A stretch of DNA of 64,000 nucleotides, taken from NCBI GenBank assembly GCA_026394055.1, contig JAPKYZ010000026.1:1-64000 (forward strand), read 5' to 3'. This document shows positions 25,556 to 32,240 of this stretch, piece by piece (position 1 is the stretch's first letter; each line of letters opens with the position of its first letter). Origin of the DNA: Acidobacteriota bacterium. Its GTDB lineage: Bacteria; Acidobacteriota; Terriglobia; Bryobacterales; Bryobacteraceae. The position numbers were made by a program, and so were the translations under genes. The notes beneath the pieces were generated by a model, which was given only the letters and a program-made list of their open reading frames with translations, did no database searches and was not told the DNA's origin.

Positions 25556-25906
25556 ATGCGGATTCTGTTTGATCAGGCTACGCCTGTCCCGTTACGCAAG
25601 TATCTGTCGGGCCATCTGGTCCGTACCGCAGCCCAGCAAGGCTGGGATCAACGTCAAAACGGTGATCTTCTCGAAGCGGCGGAGGCGGCGGGGTTCGACT
25701 TGCTGATCACCACAGACCAAAACATGCGTTACCAGCAGAATCTATCTGGGCGGCGAATCGCCCTCGTGATTCTGGGCAAAGGGAACTGGCCCTTAATCAA
25801 GCCTCATGCCGAACGAGTTGTGATGGCAGTGAATCAAGCCCATCCGGGCAGCTTTGAGGAAGTAGAGATTCCCTTTCTGCAAGAGGCCGAGAGCGGACAG
25901 CCATAG
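25556..25906 (+). CDS. DUF5615 PIN-like toxin
   Basis: 116 residues. The PIN-like acidic residues are visible: MRILFDQ at the N-terminus, DLLEAAEAAGFDLLITTDQNM in the middle. Family members are predicted RNases of Mut7-C/PIN-like fold. The first Asp is followed by Gln where most members have DEN, a possible weakening. It abuts the DUF433 gene, forming a VapBC-like module between housekeeping genes. Confidence 0.85.
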   Translation: MRILFDQATPVPLRKYLSGHLVRTAAQQGWDQRQNGDLLEAAEAAGFDLLITTDQNMRYQQNLSGRRIALVILGKGNWPLIKPHAERVVMAVNQAHPGSFEEVEIPFLQEAESGQP

Positions 25907-25919
25907 CAGGCAGCGCGGG

Positions 25920-26642
25920 TCAAGCCTGCGGCCACTGAGCCTGCATCTTGCGCATCCCCCGCAACCAGCGTTCGTGGTCCGTACCGCGGTTCTGCATGTA
26001 CTTGGCGACTTCCGGGTGGGGCAGAATCAGAAACTGCTCCGCCGCCAGTGCGGCCACGGTGACTTCCGCCAGATACTCAGGCTCAATCGCGCCCTGGAGC
26101 AGAAAGCCCGAGCCTTGCTCCGCGGCATCCTTCAGCATGTCCGTCTTGACCCCTTGCGGACACAGCGCGGAGACGCGGATGCCGCGGTCGTGATAGGTGA
26201 CCGAGAGCCATTCGGAGAACGCCAGTGCGGCGTGTTTGGTGACCGAATACGGTGCGGAGCCGATCTGCATCAGCAAGCCGGCGGCGGAGACGGTGTTCAG
26301 GAAGTAGCCGTGGCCGCGTTCCAGCCAGACCGGCAGCAGATGCCGCGCCGCCCAGATGTGGGCCATGGTGTTGATCCGCCAGATACGCTCCCAGCCTTCG
26401 TCGGGCACTTCCGCGCCACCCGGAATGCCGATGCCGGCGTTCGAGACGAACAGGTCGATTTCGCCAGCCTGGGTGATGAGGCTGACGAGTTGGTCTTCGT
26501 GGGAGACGTCGCAGGTGACGTCGGCATTTTTGAGGTCCGCCGTGAGGACCGTGGCGCCTTCTTGACGGAAGCGGGCGGCTAGCGCAGCTCCGATGCCGGC
26601 ACCGCCACCGGTGATGACGACGCGTTTGCCGGTTAGCGTCAT
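25920..26642 (-). CDS. Short-chain dehydrogenase/reductase
   Basis: 240 residues from ATG 26642; the longer open frame lacks family resemblance. It has the classical SDR motifs: TGGGAGIGAALAARF near residue 12, NAGIG near 75, and the catalytic Ser with APYSVTKHAAL. An LQGAIEPEYLAEVTVAAL tail resembles SDRs near acyl-CoA genes. It is likely an NAD(P)-dependent alcohol or 3-hydroxyacyl dehydrogenase. It lies downstream of the acyl-CoA dehydrogenase on the same strand, with a double-hairpin repeat between them. Confidence 0.88.
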   Translation of the reverse strand: MTLTGKRVVITGGGAGIGAALAARFRQEGATVLTADLKNADVTCDVSHEDQLVSLITQAGEIDLFVSNAGIGIPGGAEVPDEGWERIWRINTMAHIWAARHLLPVWLERGHGYFLNTVSAAGLLMQIGSAPYSVTKHAALAFSEWLSVTYHDRGIRVSALCPQGVKTDMLKDAAEQGSGFLLQGAIEPEYLAEVTVAALAAEQFLILPHPEVAKYMQNRGTDHERWLRGMRKMQAQWPQA

Positions 26643-26682
26643 GCGCCACCGCCGGCCGAACCCGGAGATTCCCGGTTGCTTG

Positions 26683-26718
26683 CCCGGACTGAAGTCCGGG
26701 TGCAGGCTGACAGCCTGC
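26683..26718. repeat. Tandem pair of perfect hairpins
   Basis: CCCGGACT-GA-AGTCCGGG (26683-26700) is followed one base later by GCAGGCTG-A-CAGCCTGC (26702-26718). Both are perfect 8-base stems. This looks like a dispersed repetitive extragenic palindrome, lying between the acyl-CoA dehydrogenase stop and the SDR start. Confidence 0.65.
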
Positions 26719-26736
26719 GCCACCACGTGAAGGCCG

Positions 26737-27915
26737 CTACCACTTCTTCAACTCCCACTTCGCGACGGCATCGCGGTGAACCTCGTCCGGGCCATCGGCC
26801 AGGCGCAGCGTGCGGGCGTTGCCCCAGTGCCAGGCCATCGGGAAGTCATCACAGACACCCGCGCCGCCGTGCGCTTGGATGGCGCGGTCCAGCACCTGCA
26901 GGGCGACGTTGGGGGCGATGATCTTGATCATGGCGATCTCGGAGCGGGCTTCTTTGTTGCCCACCGTGTCCATCATCCAGGCAGCCTTCAGGACCAGCAG
27001 CCGCGCCTGCTCGATCTCAATACGGGAAGTGGCGATGTCGGCCATGATGGTGCCTTGCTCGGCCAGCTTTTTGCCGAAGGCGACGCGCTGCTTTACTCGC
27101 TTCACCATCGCTTCCAGCGCCCGCTCCGCCACGCCCATCAAGCGCATGCAGTGATGAATGCGGCCCGGGCCCAGGCGGCCTTGGGCGATCTCAAAGCCGC
27201 GGCCTTCGCCCAACAGCATGTTGGTGGCGGGCACGCGGACGTTGACGAAATCCACTTCGCCGTGGCCGTGGGGAGCGTGGTCGTAGCCAAAGACGTTCAG
27301 CATGCGGCGGATGGTGACACCGGGGGTATCCATCGGCACCAGGATCATTGATTGCTGCTTGTGCTTCTCAGCGGTGGGGTCCGTCTTGCCCATGAAGATG
27401 CAAATCTTGCAGCGCGGGTCACCGGCTCCCGAGGTCCACCATTTGCGGCCGTTGATGATGTAGTCGTCCCCGTCGCGCGTAATGGAGCTTTGGATGTTGG
27501 TGGCATCAGAAGACGCGACATCCGGCTCCGTCATGCCAAAGCAGCTGCGGATCTCGCCTGCCAGCAGCGGCGTCAGCCACTGCGCCTTTTGCGCCTCCGT
27601 GCCGTAGCGCATCAGCACTTCCATATTGCCGGTGTCGGGCGCGGAGCAGTTGAAGACTTCCGCCGCCATGGGCGACCGGCCCATGATCTCGCACAGCGGC
27701 GCGTACTCGAGGTTGGTCAACTCCGCAAACAGGTTCCACAGGCCCGCCGCGCGCGCCTTAGGCTTCAGGTCCTCGATGATCTGGACCGGCTGCCAGCGGT
27801 CGCCGGTGGCGATCTGCTGTTCGTAGAGCTTCTCGTTGGGATAAACGTGCTCATCCATGAAGGCGGTGAGCGAAGCCTGCAGCTGTTTGACCTTTTCCGA
27901 AAACGCGAAGTCCAC
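26737..27915 (-). CDS. Acyl-CoA dehydrogenase (ACAD10/11-like)
   Basis: 392 residues, full length. It catalyses the FAD-dependent alpha,beta-dehydrogenation of acyl-Co[17 protein letters not shown] and [17 protein letters not shown] are the FAD-binding blocks; [26 protein letters not shown] and [16 protein letters not shown] form the C-terminal helix bundle typical of the ACAD10/11 subgroup (quoted in parts). The neighbouring phosphotransferase gene matters: in eukaryotic ACAD11 a kinase-like APH domain is fused to this enzyme and acts on 4-hydroxyacyl-CoA. A similar joint role is inferred here. Confidence 0.9.
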   Translation of the reverse strand: MDFAFSEKVKQLQASLTAFMDEHVYPNEKLYEQQIATGDRWQPVQIIEDLKPKARAAGLWNLFAELTNLEYAPLCEIMGRSPMAAEVFNCSAPDTGNMEVLMRYGTEAQKAQWLTPLLAGEIRSCFGMTEPDVASSDATNIQSSITRDGDDYIINGRKWWTSGAGDPRCKICIFMGKTDPTAEKHKQQSMILVPMDTPGVTIRRMLNVFGYDHAPHGHGEVDFVNVRVPATNMLLGEGRGFEIAQGRLGPGRIHHCMRLMGVAERALEAMVKRVKQRVAFGKKLAEQGTIMADIATSRIEIEQARLLVLKAAWMMDTVGNKEARSEIAMIKIIAPNVALQVLDRAIQAHGGAGVCDDFPMAWHWGNARTLRLADGPDEVHRDAVAKWELKKW

Positions 27916-27925
27916 GCTGTGGATT

Positions 27926-28612
27926 CTATCGAAACGTGCGGAGCATCGGCTGGTCTAAATGCGGGATGGCGTTGAAGCTGATCAGGCGCACATCGCCTTG
28001 CTGCACGCGGAGGGTGGTGACGGAGGCGTTGTAGCAGGCCCCCGCCAGCTTCATAGCGTTCTCGTCATTCGCATCAAGCAGAGCCGCCAGCCAGAGGCCG
28101 ATGGGCGTGGCGGAGGTGAAGATGGCCAGATGGCCGCCCGCATCAACACGCGCGGTGACGTCCATGGCCGCTCGCACACGAGCCTTGAAGTGTGGCCAGC
28201 TTTCGCCATCGAAGCTATAGCGTTCTTCGACCCAAGCGCGGAACACCGCCACGTCGGTGGTGGTCCATTGGCGATGCTGCGGGGCGTCCGGCGATTGCAC
28301 GGCGGCCTTTAAGGCGTCGTACTCCCGCGCGAACTCCGGGTTGTCGGCATAGAGCTTGGGGGCCAGTCCTCGATAGACGGCGTCCAGATCAAACTCGGCG
28401 AGGCGCGGCTCAATCTCAGGCTCGCGCGCAGCATGGCGGGCGGTTTGGATCTGGCGGCTTAAGCCTCCCGAAAGGACGTGATCGAACACGATGCCTTCCT
28501 GCTGGAACCACGCGCCCAAGCGCTGCGCTTGCAGGATGCCCAGTTCGGAAAGCGTGTCGTAGTTCTGCCGCGAACCGGCTTGGCCGTGGCGGACCAAGTA
28601 GACGCGGCTCAT
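27926..28612 (-). CDS. Histidine phosphatase family protein
   Basis: 228 residues from ATG 28612. [11 protein letters not shown] at 4-14 holds the phospho-accepting His (RHG motif); the second His is in [12 protein letters not shown] and the Arg in [16 protein letters not shown]. Members remove phosphate from sugars, nucleotides or proteins. Its start overlaps the end of the phosphotransferase gene (ATGA), so it is translationally coupled to a kinase-like enzyme, and the acyl-CoA dehydrogenase follows ten bases on. A phosphorylation/dephosphorylation role on hydroxyacyl intermediates is possible but unproven. Confidence 0.85.
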   Translation of the reverse strand: MSRVYLVRHGQAGSRQNYDTLSELGILQAQRLGAWFQQEGIVFDHVLSGGLSRQIQTARHAAREPEIEPRLAEFDLDAVYRGLAPKLYADNPEFAREYDALKAAVQSPDAPQHRQWTTTDVAVFRAWVEERYSFDGESWPHFKARVRAAMDVTARVDAGGHLAIFTSATPIGLWLAALLDANDENAMKLAGACYNASVTTLRVQQGDVRLISFNAIPHLDQPMLRTFR

Positions 28613-29583
28613 GCTTGACGCTCCGCTAAGCGCGTGGCTTGTTCCACCAGATAGTGGACCCGGGGGCCGAAGTCTTTGAAGCGGTCGTCGCGCGTTTGGC
28701 CGCGCACCCAACGGACGTAGATTTGTTGAAGGATCACAGCGAGCTTGAAAACTCCCAGAGTCTCATACCAGCCGATGCGGCGGAGGTCGCGGCCCGTGCG
28801 CTGGGCGTAGCGCGCGATCAACTGCTCGCGTGAGTACCAGCCGCCGCCATCGGGCGCGGAATAGGCGCTGCCGATGGTCCAGTAGCAGAGCGTCAAGCCG
28901 ACGTCGGCCAGCGGATCGCCGACGGTGGTCATCTCCCAATCGAGCACGGCTTCTACGCCGGAAAGATCCGCCTTCAAGACGACGTTGTCCAGCTTGTAGT
29001 CGTTGTGCACAATGCCGGGCGCTCCCTGCTGGGGGATGGACCGGCGCAGGTAGTCGATGACGAAGCTCATATCCGGGCGGTCCGGCGTTTCGGCCAGCAG
29101 CCAGCGTTCGCTCCAGCCGGAGACTTGACGATCGAGAAAGCCTTCGGGCTTGCCGATGGGCAGATAGATCTGGTGCAGATCGGCCAGGCAATCGACGAAG
29201 GACTCGCTCAGTCGCTGCGCGGCGGCAGGCTCAACCGTCGAGGGGTCCCGCAAGATGACACCGCGGCGTCGCTCCATCAGGTAAAAGGTGGCCCCGATGA
29301 CAGCCGGGTCCTCACAGAGGCGGTGGACCTTGGGCGCGGGCGGAAAGACCGGGTTCAGCGCTTCGAGTATCCGGTACTCCCGCGCCATGTCGTGCGCCTT
29401 GGGCGGCACTGGCCCTAAGGGCGCGCGCCGCAGCACGTACTCGGCTGATGGTGTGCGGATCAGGTAGGTTAAGTTCGAGTGGCCACCGGGGAACTGCTCC
29501 ACTTCGACGGGCTCCCCTAGCCAATGGGTGAGCGATTCGACGGGCAATTCTTCGCCGGCGCGGACGGGTGCTGTGTCAGTCAT
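28609..29583 (-). CDS. APH-type phosphotransferase (ACAD11 kinase-like)
   Basis: 324 residues from ATG 29583 (MTDTAPVRAGEELPVESL); the frame is open to 29877, but the upstream part has no family resemblance. The protein-kinase-like core shows GGHSNLTYLIR (glycine loop), YVLRRAP (Lys), the catalytic loop GIVHNDYKLDNVVL, and LDWEMTTVGDPLADVG with the metal-binding Asp. These are the features of the phosphotransferase family that pairs with ACAD10/11. It heads a minus-strand operon with the histidine phosphatase, acyl-CoA dehydrogenase and SDR. The divergent enoyl-CoA hydratase is 24 bases away. Confidence 0.88.
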   Translation of the reverse strand: MTDTAPVRAGEELPVESLTHWLGEPVEVEQFPGGHSNLTYLIRTPSAEYVLRRAPLGPVPPKAHDMAREYRILEALNPVFPPAPKVHRLCEDPAVIGATFYLMERRRGVILRDPSTVEPAAAQRLSESFVDCLADLHQIYLPIGKPEGFLDRQVSGWSERWLLAETPDRPDMSFVIDYLRRSIPQQGAPGIVHNDYKLDNVVLKADLSGVEAVLDWEMTTVGDPLADVGLTLCYWTIGSAYSAPDGGGWYSREQLIARYAQRTGRDLRRIGWYETLGVFKLAVILQQIYVRWVRGQTRDDRFKDFGPRVHYLVEQATRLAERQA

Positions 29584-29607
29584 GCGCGAAGCTTTATCAT
29601 ACGGTTC

Positions 29608-30357
29608 GTGGAACACCTGAAGTACGAACTGACCGGCGGCATCGCCATTCTCACACTGAAGCGCGGCAAGGCCAATGCGATCAATCTGGCGATGATCACG
29701 GAGATGGCGGCGGCCTTCGAGCGGGCCCAGCAAGACGCGGCAGCCATCGTCTGGGCCAGCGGCTGCCTGCGCTTCTTCTCGGCCGGCTTTGACGTGAATG
29801 AAGTGTTCACCTACGACCGGGCGCAGCTGACCGAGTTCCTGAGCACCTTCTCCCGCCTGCAGCAGAGCATCTTGCATTGCCCCAAACCGGTCGTGGCCGC
29901 ACTGCCGGGGCAGACCTACGCAGGCGGCGCGATCCTGGCGCTGTCGTGCGATTTTCGGGTGATGGCCGACGGGCCGTACGGCTTCGCGCTGACCGAGGTG
30001 AACATCGGCGTGAATCTGCCGCCCTCAATCTTCCACCTGCTGGCCAGTGCGGTGGGCGTACCCAAAGCGCGGCAGATGTTCCTGACGGGCGAGCCGATCT
30101 TTGCGCCGCAGGCGTATGCCATGGGCCTGGTGCATGAACTGGCGGACGAATCAGAAGTCACCGACAAGGCGGTGGCCTGGGCCACGAAGCTGGCGGCCAA
30201 GCCTGCGGCGACCTATGCGGCGATCAAGCGGACGATGCTCGATTCCATCCACTTGTCTCGGACGGACGAGTGGGTGGTGGATGTGGACGCCTGGTTCACG
30301 CCGGAAGCGGCGGAGTTTAAGAAAAGGCTGTGGGAGAAGCTGGCGAAGTTGAAGTGA
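29608..30357 (+). CDS. Enoyl-CoA hydratase/isomerase family protein
   Basis: 249 residues from GTG 29608 (VEHLKYELTGGIAILTLKR). The crotonase fold is shown by SGCLRFFSAGFDVNEVF (oxyanion loop), PGQTYAGGAILALSCDFRVM and FALTEVNIGVNLP. The usual second catalytic Glu position near the last of these reads TEVNIG with Glu retained. It probably hydrates or isomerises enoyl-CoA in the same pathway as the divergent operon. Only 24 bases separate the two start codons, so the promoters must overlap the coding starts or the mRNAs are leaderless. Confidence 0.88.
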   Translation: MEHLKYELTGGIAILTLKRGKANAINLAMITEMAAAFERAQQDAAAIVWASGCLRFFSAGFDVNEVFTYDRAQLTEFLSTFSRLQQSILHCPKPVVAALPGQTYAGGAILALSCDFRVMADGPYGFALTEVNIGVNLPPSIFHLLASAVGVPKARQMFLTGEPIFAPQAYAMGLVHELADESEVTDKAVAWATKLAAKPAATYAAIKRTMLDSIHLSRTDEWVVDVDAWFTPEAAEFKKRLWEKLAKLK

Positions 30358-30379
30358 ACCGAGGCGATAGACTGTAGTT

Positions 30380-31063
30380 ATGACGGGAATCGAAGAAAGG
30401 CGGGCACCAGGCCCAAAGATGGTCCGGGTGTGGTTTGACTCGACGATCAACCCACTGCTTCGGGCTTTGGAGTTCGAGATCAAACAGGTCGAAGCACATC
30501 GGCTGGGCTGGAAAAGCAGTCGGCCCCGGCTCGATAATGTCGCTCATATTGACCAGTACCTTGAGTTCGAGATCCGGGATAACTTTTATCAGATTTGCGA
30601 ATATTTCGAGCACATCAAGAACAGCACGGCAGAACATGATAAAGCGGCGGACAGTCTCTTGGATGCCTGCCAGACGACCCATCGCAAACTGGCAGAGCGT
30701 TGGGAGAATTGGGCCGCACCCGTTTGGAGCAAAATCACCCTGTCCGACAGTCGAGCCGCAGGATTAGAGCTGTCCGCGGATAGGAAGACCCTATTGATCG
30801 AGTTGGTGATAAATCGCACCGGACAGTTGGACGACAATGTCGGTATTCACCCAATTTGGAATGCCGGTAGGGATCAGTTTCTCGATGGTGCGCGCAAGTC
30901 ACTCATGCCATCGAGGATCGGTGGGCCGCTGCTCGCTCTTCCAGAAATTGATGAGTCGTCTGAGAGGCTGCGGATTGCGGCGACCAAGCTTCATCGGGAA
31001 CTTCACGAGTTGCGGCGCAAGCTAGCAGCTGAGCACGACGAGCCCTACGCGACCAAGAGCTGA
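30380..31063 (+). CDS. Unknown helical protein, partner of a PIN-like protein
   Basis: 227 residues. I do not recognise a family. Residues 17-110 are largely amphipathic helix (NPLLRALEFEIKQVEAH; DQYLEFEIRDNFYQICEYFE). Then comes a beta-rich segment (LELSADRKTLLIELVINRTG), and the C-terminus is again helical and basic (ERLRIAATKLHRELHELRRK). No signal peptide or membrane span. The PIN-like gene starts two bases after the stop, so the two form a unit, and this one occupies the usual antitoxin position. It is far larger than a normal antitoxin. GC content and codon use look lower than in the neighbours, suggesting transfer. Confidence 0.65.
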   Translation: MTGIEERRAPGPKMVRVWFDSTINPLLRALEFEIKQVEAHRLGWKSSRPRLDNVAHIDQYLEFEIRDNFYQICEYFEHIKNSTAEHDKAADSLLDACQTTHRKLAERWENWAAPVWSKITLSDSRAAGLELSADRKTLLIELVINRTGQLDDNVGIHPIWNAGRDQFLDGARKSLMPSRIGGPLLALPEIDESSERLRIAATKLHRELHELRRKLAAEHDEPYATKS

Positions 31064-31065
31064 TC

Positions 31066-31572
31066 GTGGGAAGGACAATCGTTCTCGATACCAGCCCCCT
31101 ACTGTTGCTGGTCGAGTGGCAGGTCCAAGAAGGGCTCATTCTGCCCAATGCGAGAAGGCTGGACCGGCTCAACAGGGTTCGCGCTCAAAATGACGATTTG
31201 ACGTTTGAGCATTACGCCGCCCTTCACAATCTTTGGTTCAGCGCAGATACGGTATACATGACTACGGCGCAGATTTGTGAGGCCGACGATCTATTGGGAG
31301 GCAAGCTGAAATCCGGATCAGAAGAGGATCGCCGGAAGGAGCTGGTGTCGATCGCTGGTAATGCTCGGGTCCGCGAAAGCAGCTGGACGATGCAGGAAAT
31401 GGCGGGCTCTAAATGGAGTGGCCTGCTGATGCGTCGTGGCTTTGCGGATAGCTGCGCTATTCGCTTAAGTGACGAAATGCGCGGGGTGCTTGTGACAGAA
31501 GATCGGGAACTGCAGAACGAATGCTGGCGTCACAGCATTGAATGGGTAGACGTGCAGGCGTTGCGGCCTTAG
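31066..31572 (+). CDS. PIN-like domain protein
   Basis: 168 residues from GTG 31066. The acidic quartet of a PIN nuclease can be traced: IVLDTSPLLLL (Asp8), TTAQICEADDLL (Glu), RGFADSCAIRLS (Asp) and GVLVTEDRELQNEC (Asp). It is longer than VapC because of an insertion of about 40 residues after the first strand (LILPNARRLDRLNRVRAQ), where the chain carries an extra helical segment. The likely activity is ribonuclease; the target is unknown. It is coupled to the upstream helical protein and followed 40 bases later by an ordinary VapBC pair. Confidence 0.7.
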   Translation: MGRTIVLDTSPLLLLVEWQVQEGLILPNARRLDRLNRVRAQNDDLTFEHYAALHNLWFSADTVYMTTAQICEADDLLGGKLKSGSEEDRRKELVSIAGNARVRESSWTMQEMAGSKWSGLLMRRGFADSCAIRLSDEMRGVLVTEDRELQNECWRHSIEWVDVQALRP

Positions 31573-31612
31573 CCTTCGAGCCACCGCCTGCACGGGCTGC
31601 TATCATGCAGGC

Positions 31613-31933
31613 ATGAAGGCGATCCAGTACACAATTCGGGGAATTCCGGAGGAGTTGGACCGGGTGCTGCGTCAGAAAGCCCGGCAGAAGAAGGTGAGTC
31701 TAAATCAGGTGATATTGGAAGACCTCGCTTCGGTGTGCCAAGTCGAGCGCAAGAAGCGTGACCTTTCAGCCATTGCCGGCCGCTGGGTGGAAGATCCCGG
31801 TTTTGACGCCGTCATCGCCGCGCAACGGCCTGTGAATTGGGAGATGTGGAATGCGGATCCTGCTCGACACCAACCGCCTGACCGACCTGTTGCGAGGAGA
31901 ACCGGCAATCGTCCGGCTCGTCGAGCAAGCTGA
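31613..31933 (+). CDS. VapB/FitA-like antitoxin with run-on C-terminus
   Basis: 106 residues. The N-terminus is a ribbon-helix-helix DNA-binding domain (IQYTIRGIPEELDRVLRQKA, KKVSLNQVILEDL). FDAVIAAQRPVNWEMW at about 64-80 is the usual toxin-binding tail, after which such antitoxins normally end. Here the frame continues 26 more codons (NADPARHQPPDRPVARR) through the start of the toxin gene, overlapping it by 83 bases. The tail looks like read-through of a lost stop codon rather than function. It still probably represses its own operon and blocks the toxin. Confidence 0.8.
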   Translation: MKAIQYTIRGIPEELDRVLRQKARQKKVSLNQVILEDLASVCQVERKKRDLSAIAGRWVEDPGFDAVIAAQRPVNWEMWNADPARHQPPDRPVARRTGNRPARRAS

Positions 31934-32231
31934 CGAAGTTTGGCTGCCGTATGTGGTGATGGCCGAGATCAAGGCTGGCTTTCTTGGTGGCACTCGGCTG
32001 AGCCAAAACATGGCTCTGCTGGCGGCGTTCATGGCCACCGGCGTAACCGTTCTTTACGCGGACGAGCAAACCCTGGAGGCCTATGCCCGGCTATTTGTCC
32101 AATTGAAGTCTGCTGGGACGCCGATCCCAGACAACGATCTTTGGATTGGCGCGCTGGCGGTGCAGCATGGGCTGATTCTGGTCACCCGCGATGCCCACTT
32201 CAAGAAGATTCCGCAACTGCAATTGAACTAG
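31851..32231 (+). CDS. vapC: VapC-type PIN toxin
   Basis: 126 residues. PIN catalytic acids are present: MRILLDTNRLTDLLR (Asp6), VVMAEIKAGFL (Glu), PIPDNDLWIGALAVQHG (Asp-x-x-Asp), and LVTRDAHFKKI (Asp). VapC toxins cleave initiator tRNA or rRNA. ATG 31851 lies inside the antitoxin frame; GAGATG just before the start may serve the ribosome. The gene is complete. Confidence 0.88.
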   Translation: MRILLDTNRLTDLLRGEPAIVRLVEQADEVWLPYVVMAEIKAGFLGGTRLSQNMALLAAFMATGVTVLYADEQTLEAYARLFVQLKSAGTPIPDNDLWIGALAVQHGLILVTRDAHFKKIPQLQLN

Positions 32232-32240
32232 CCGCGAGGG

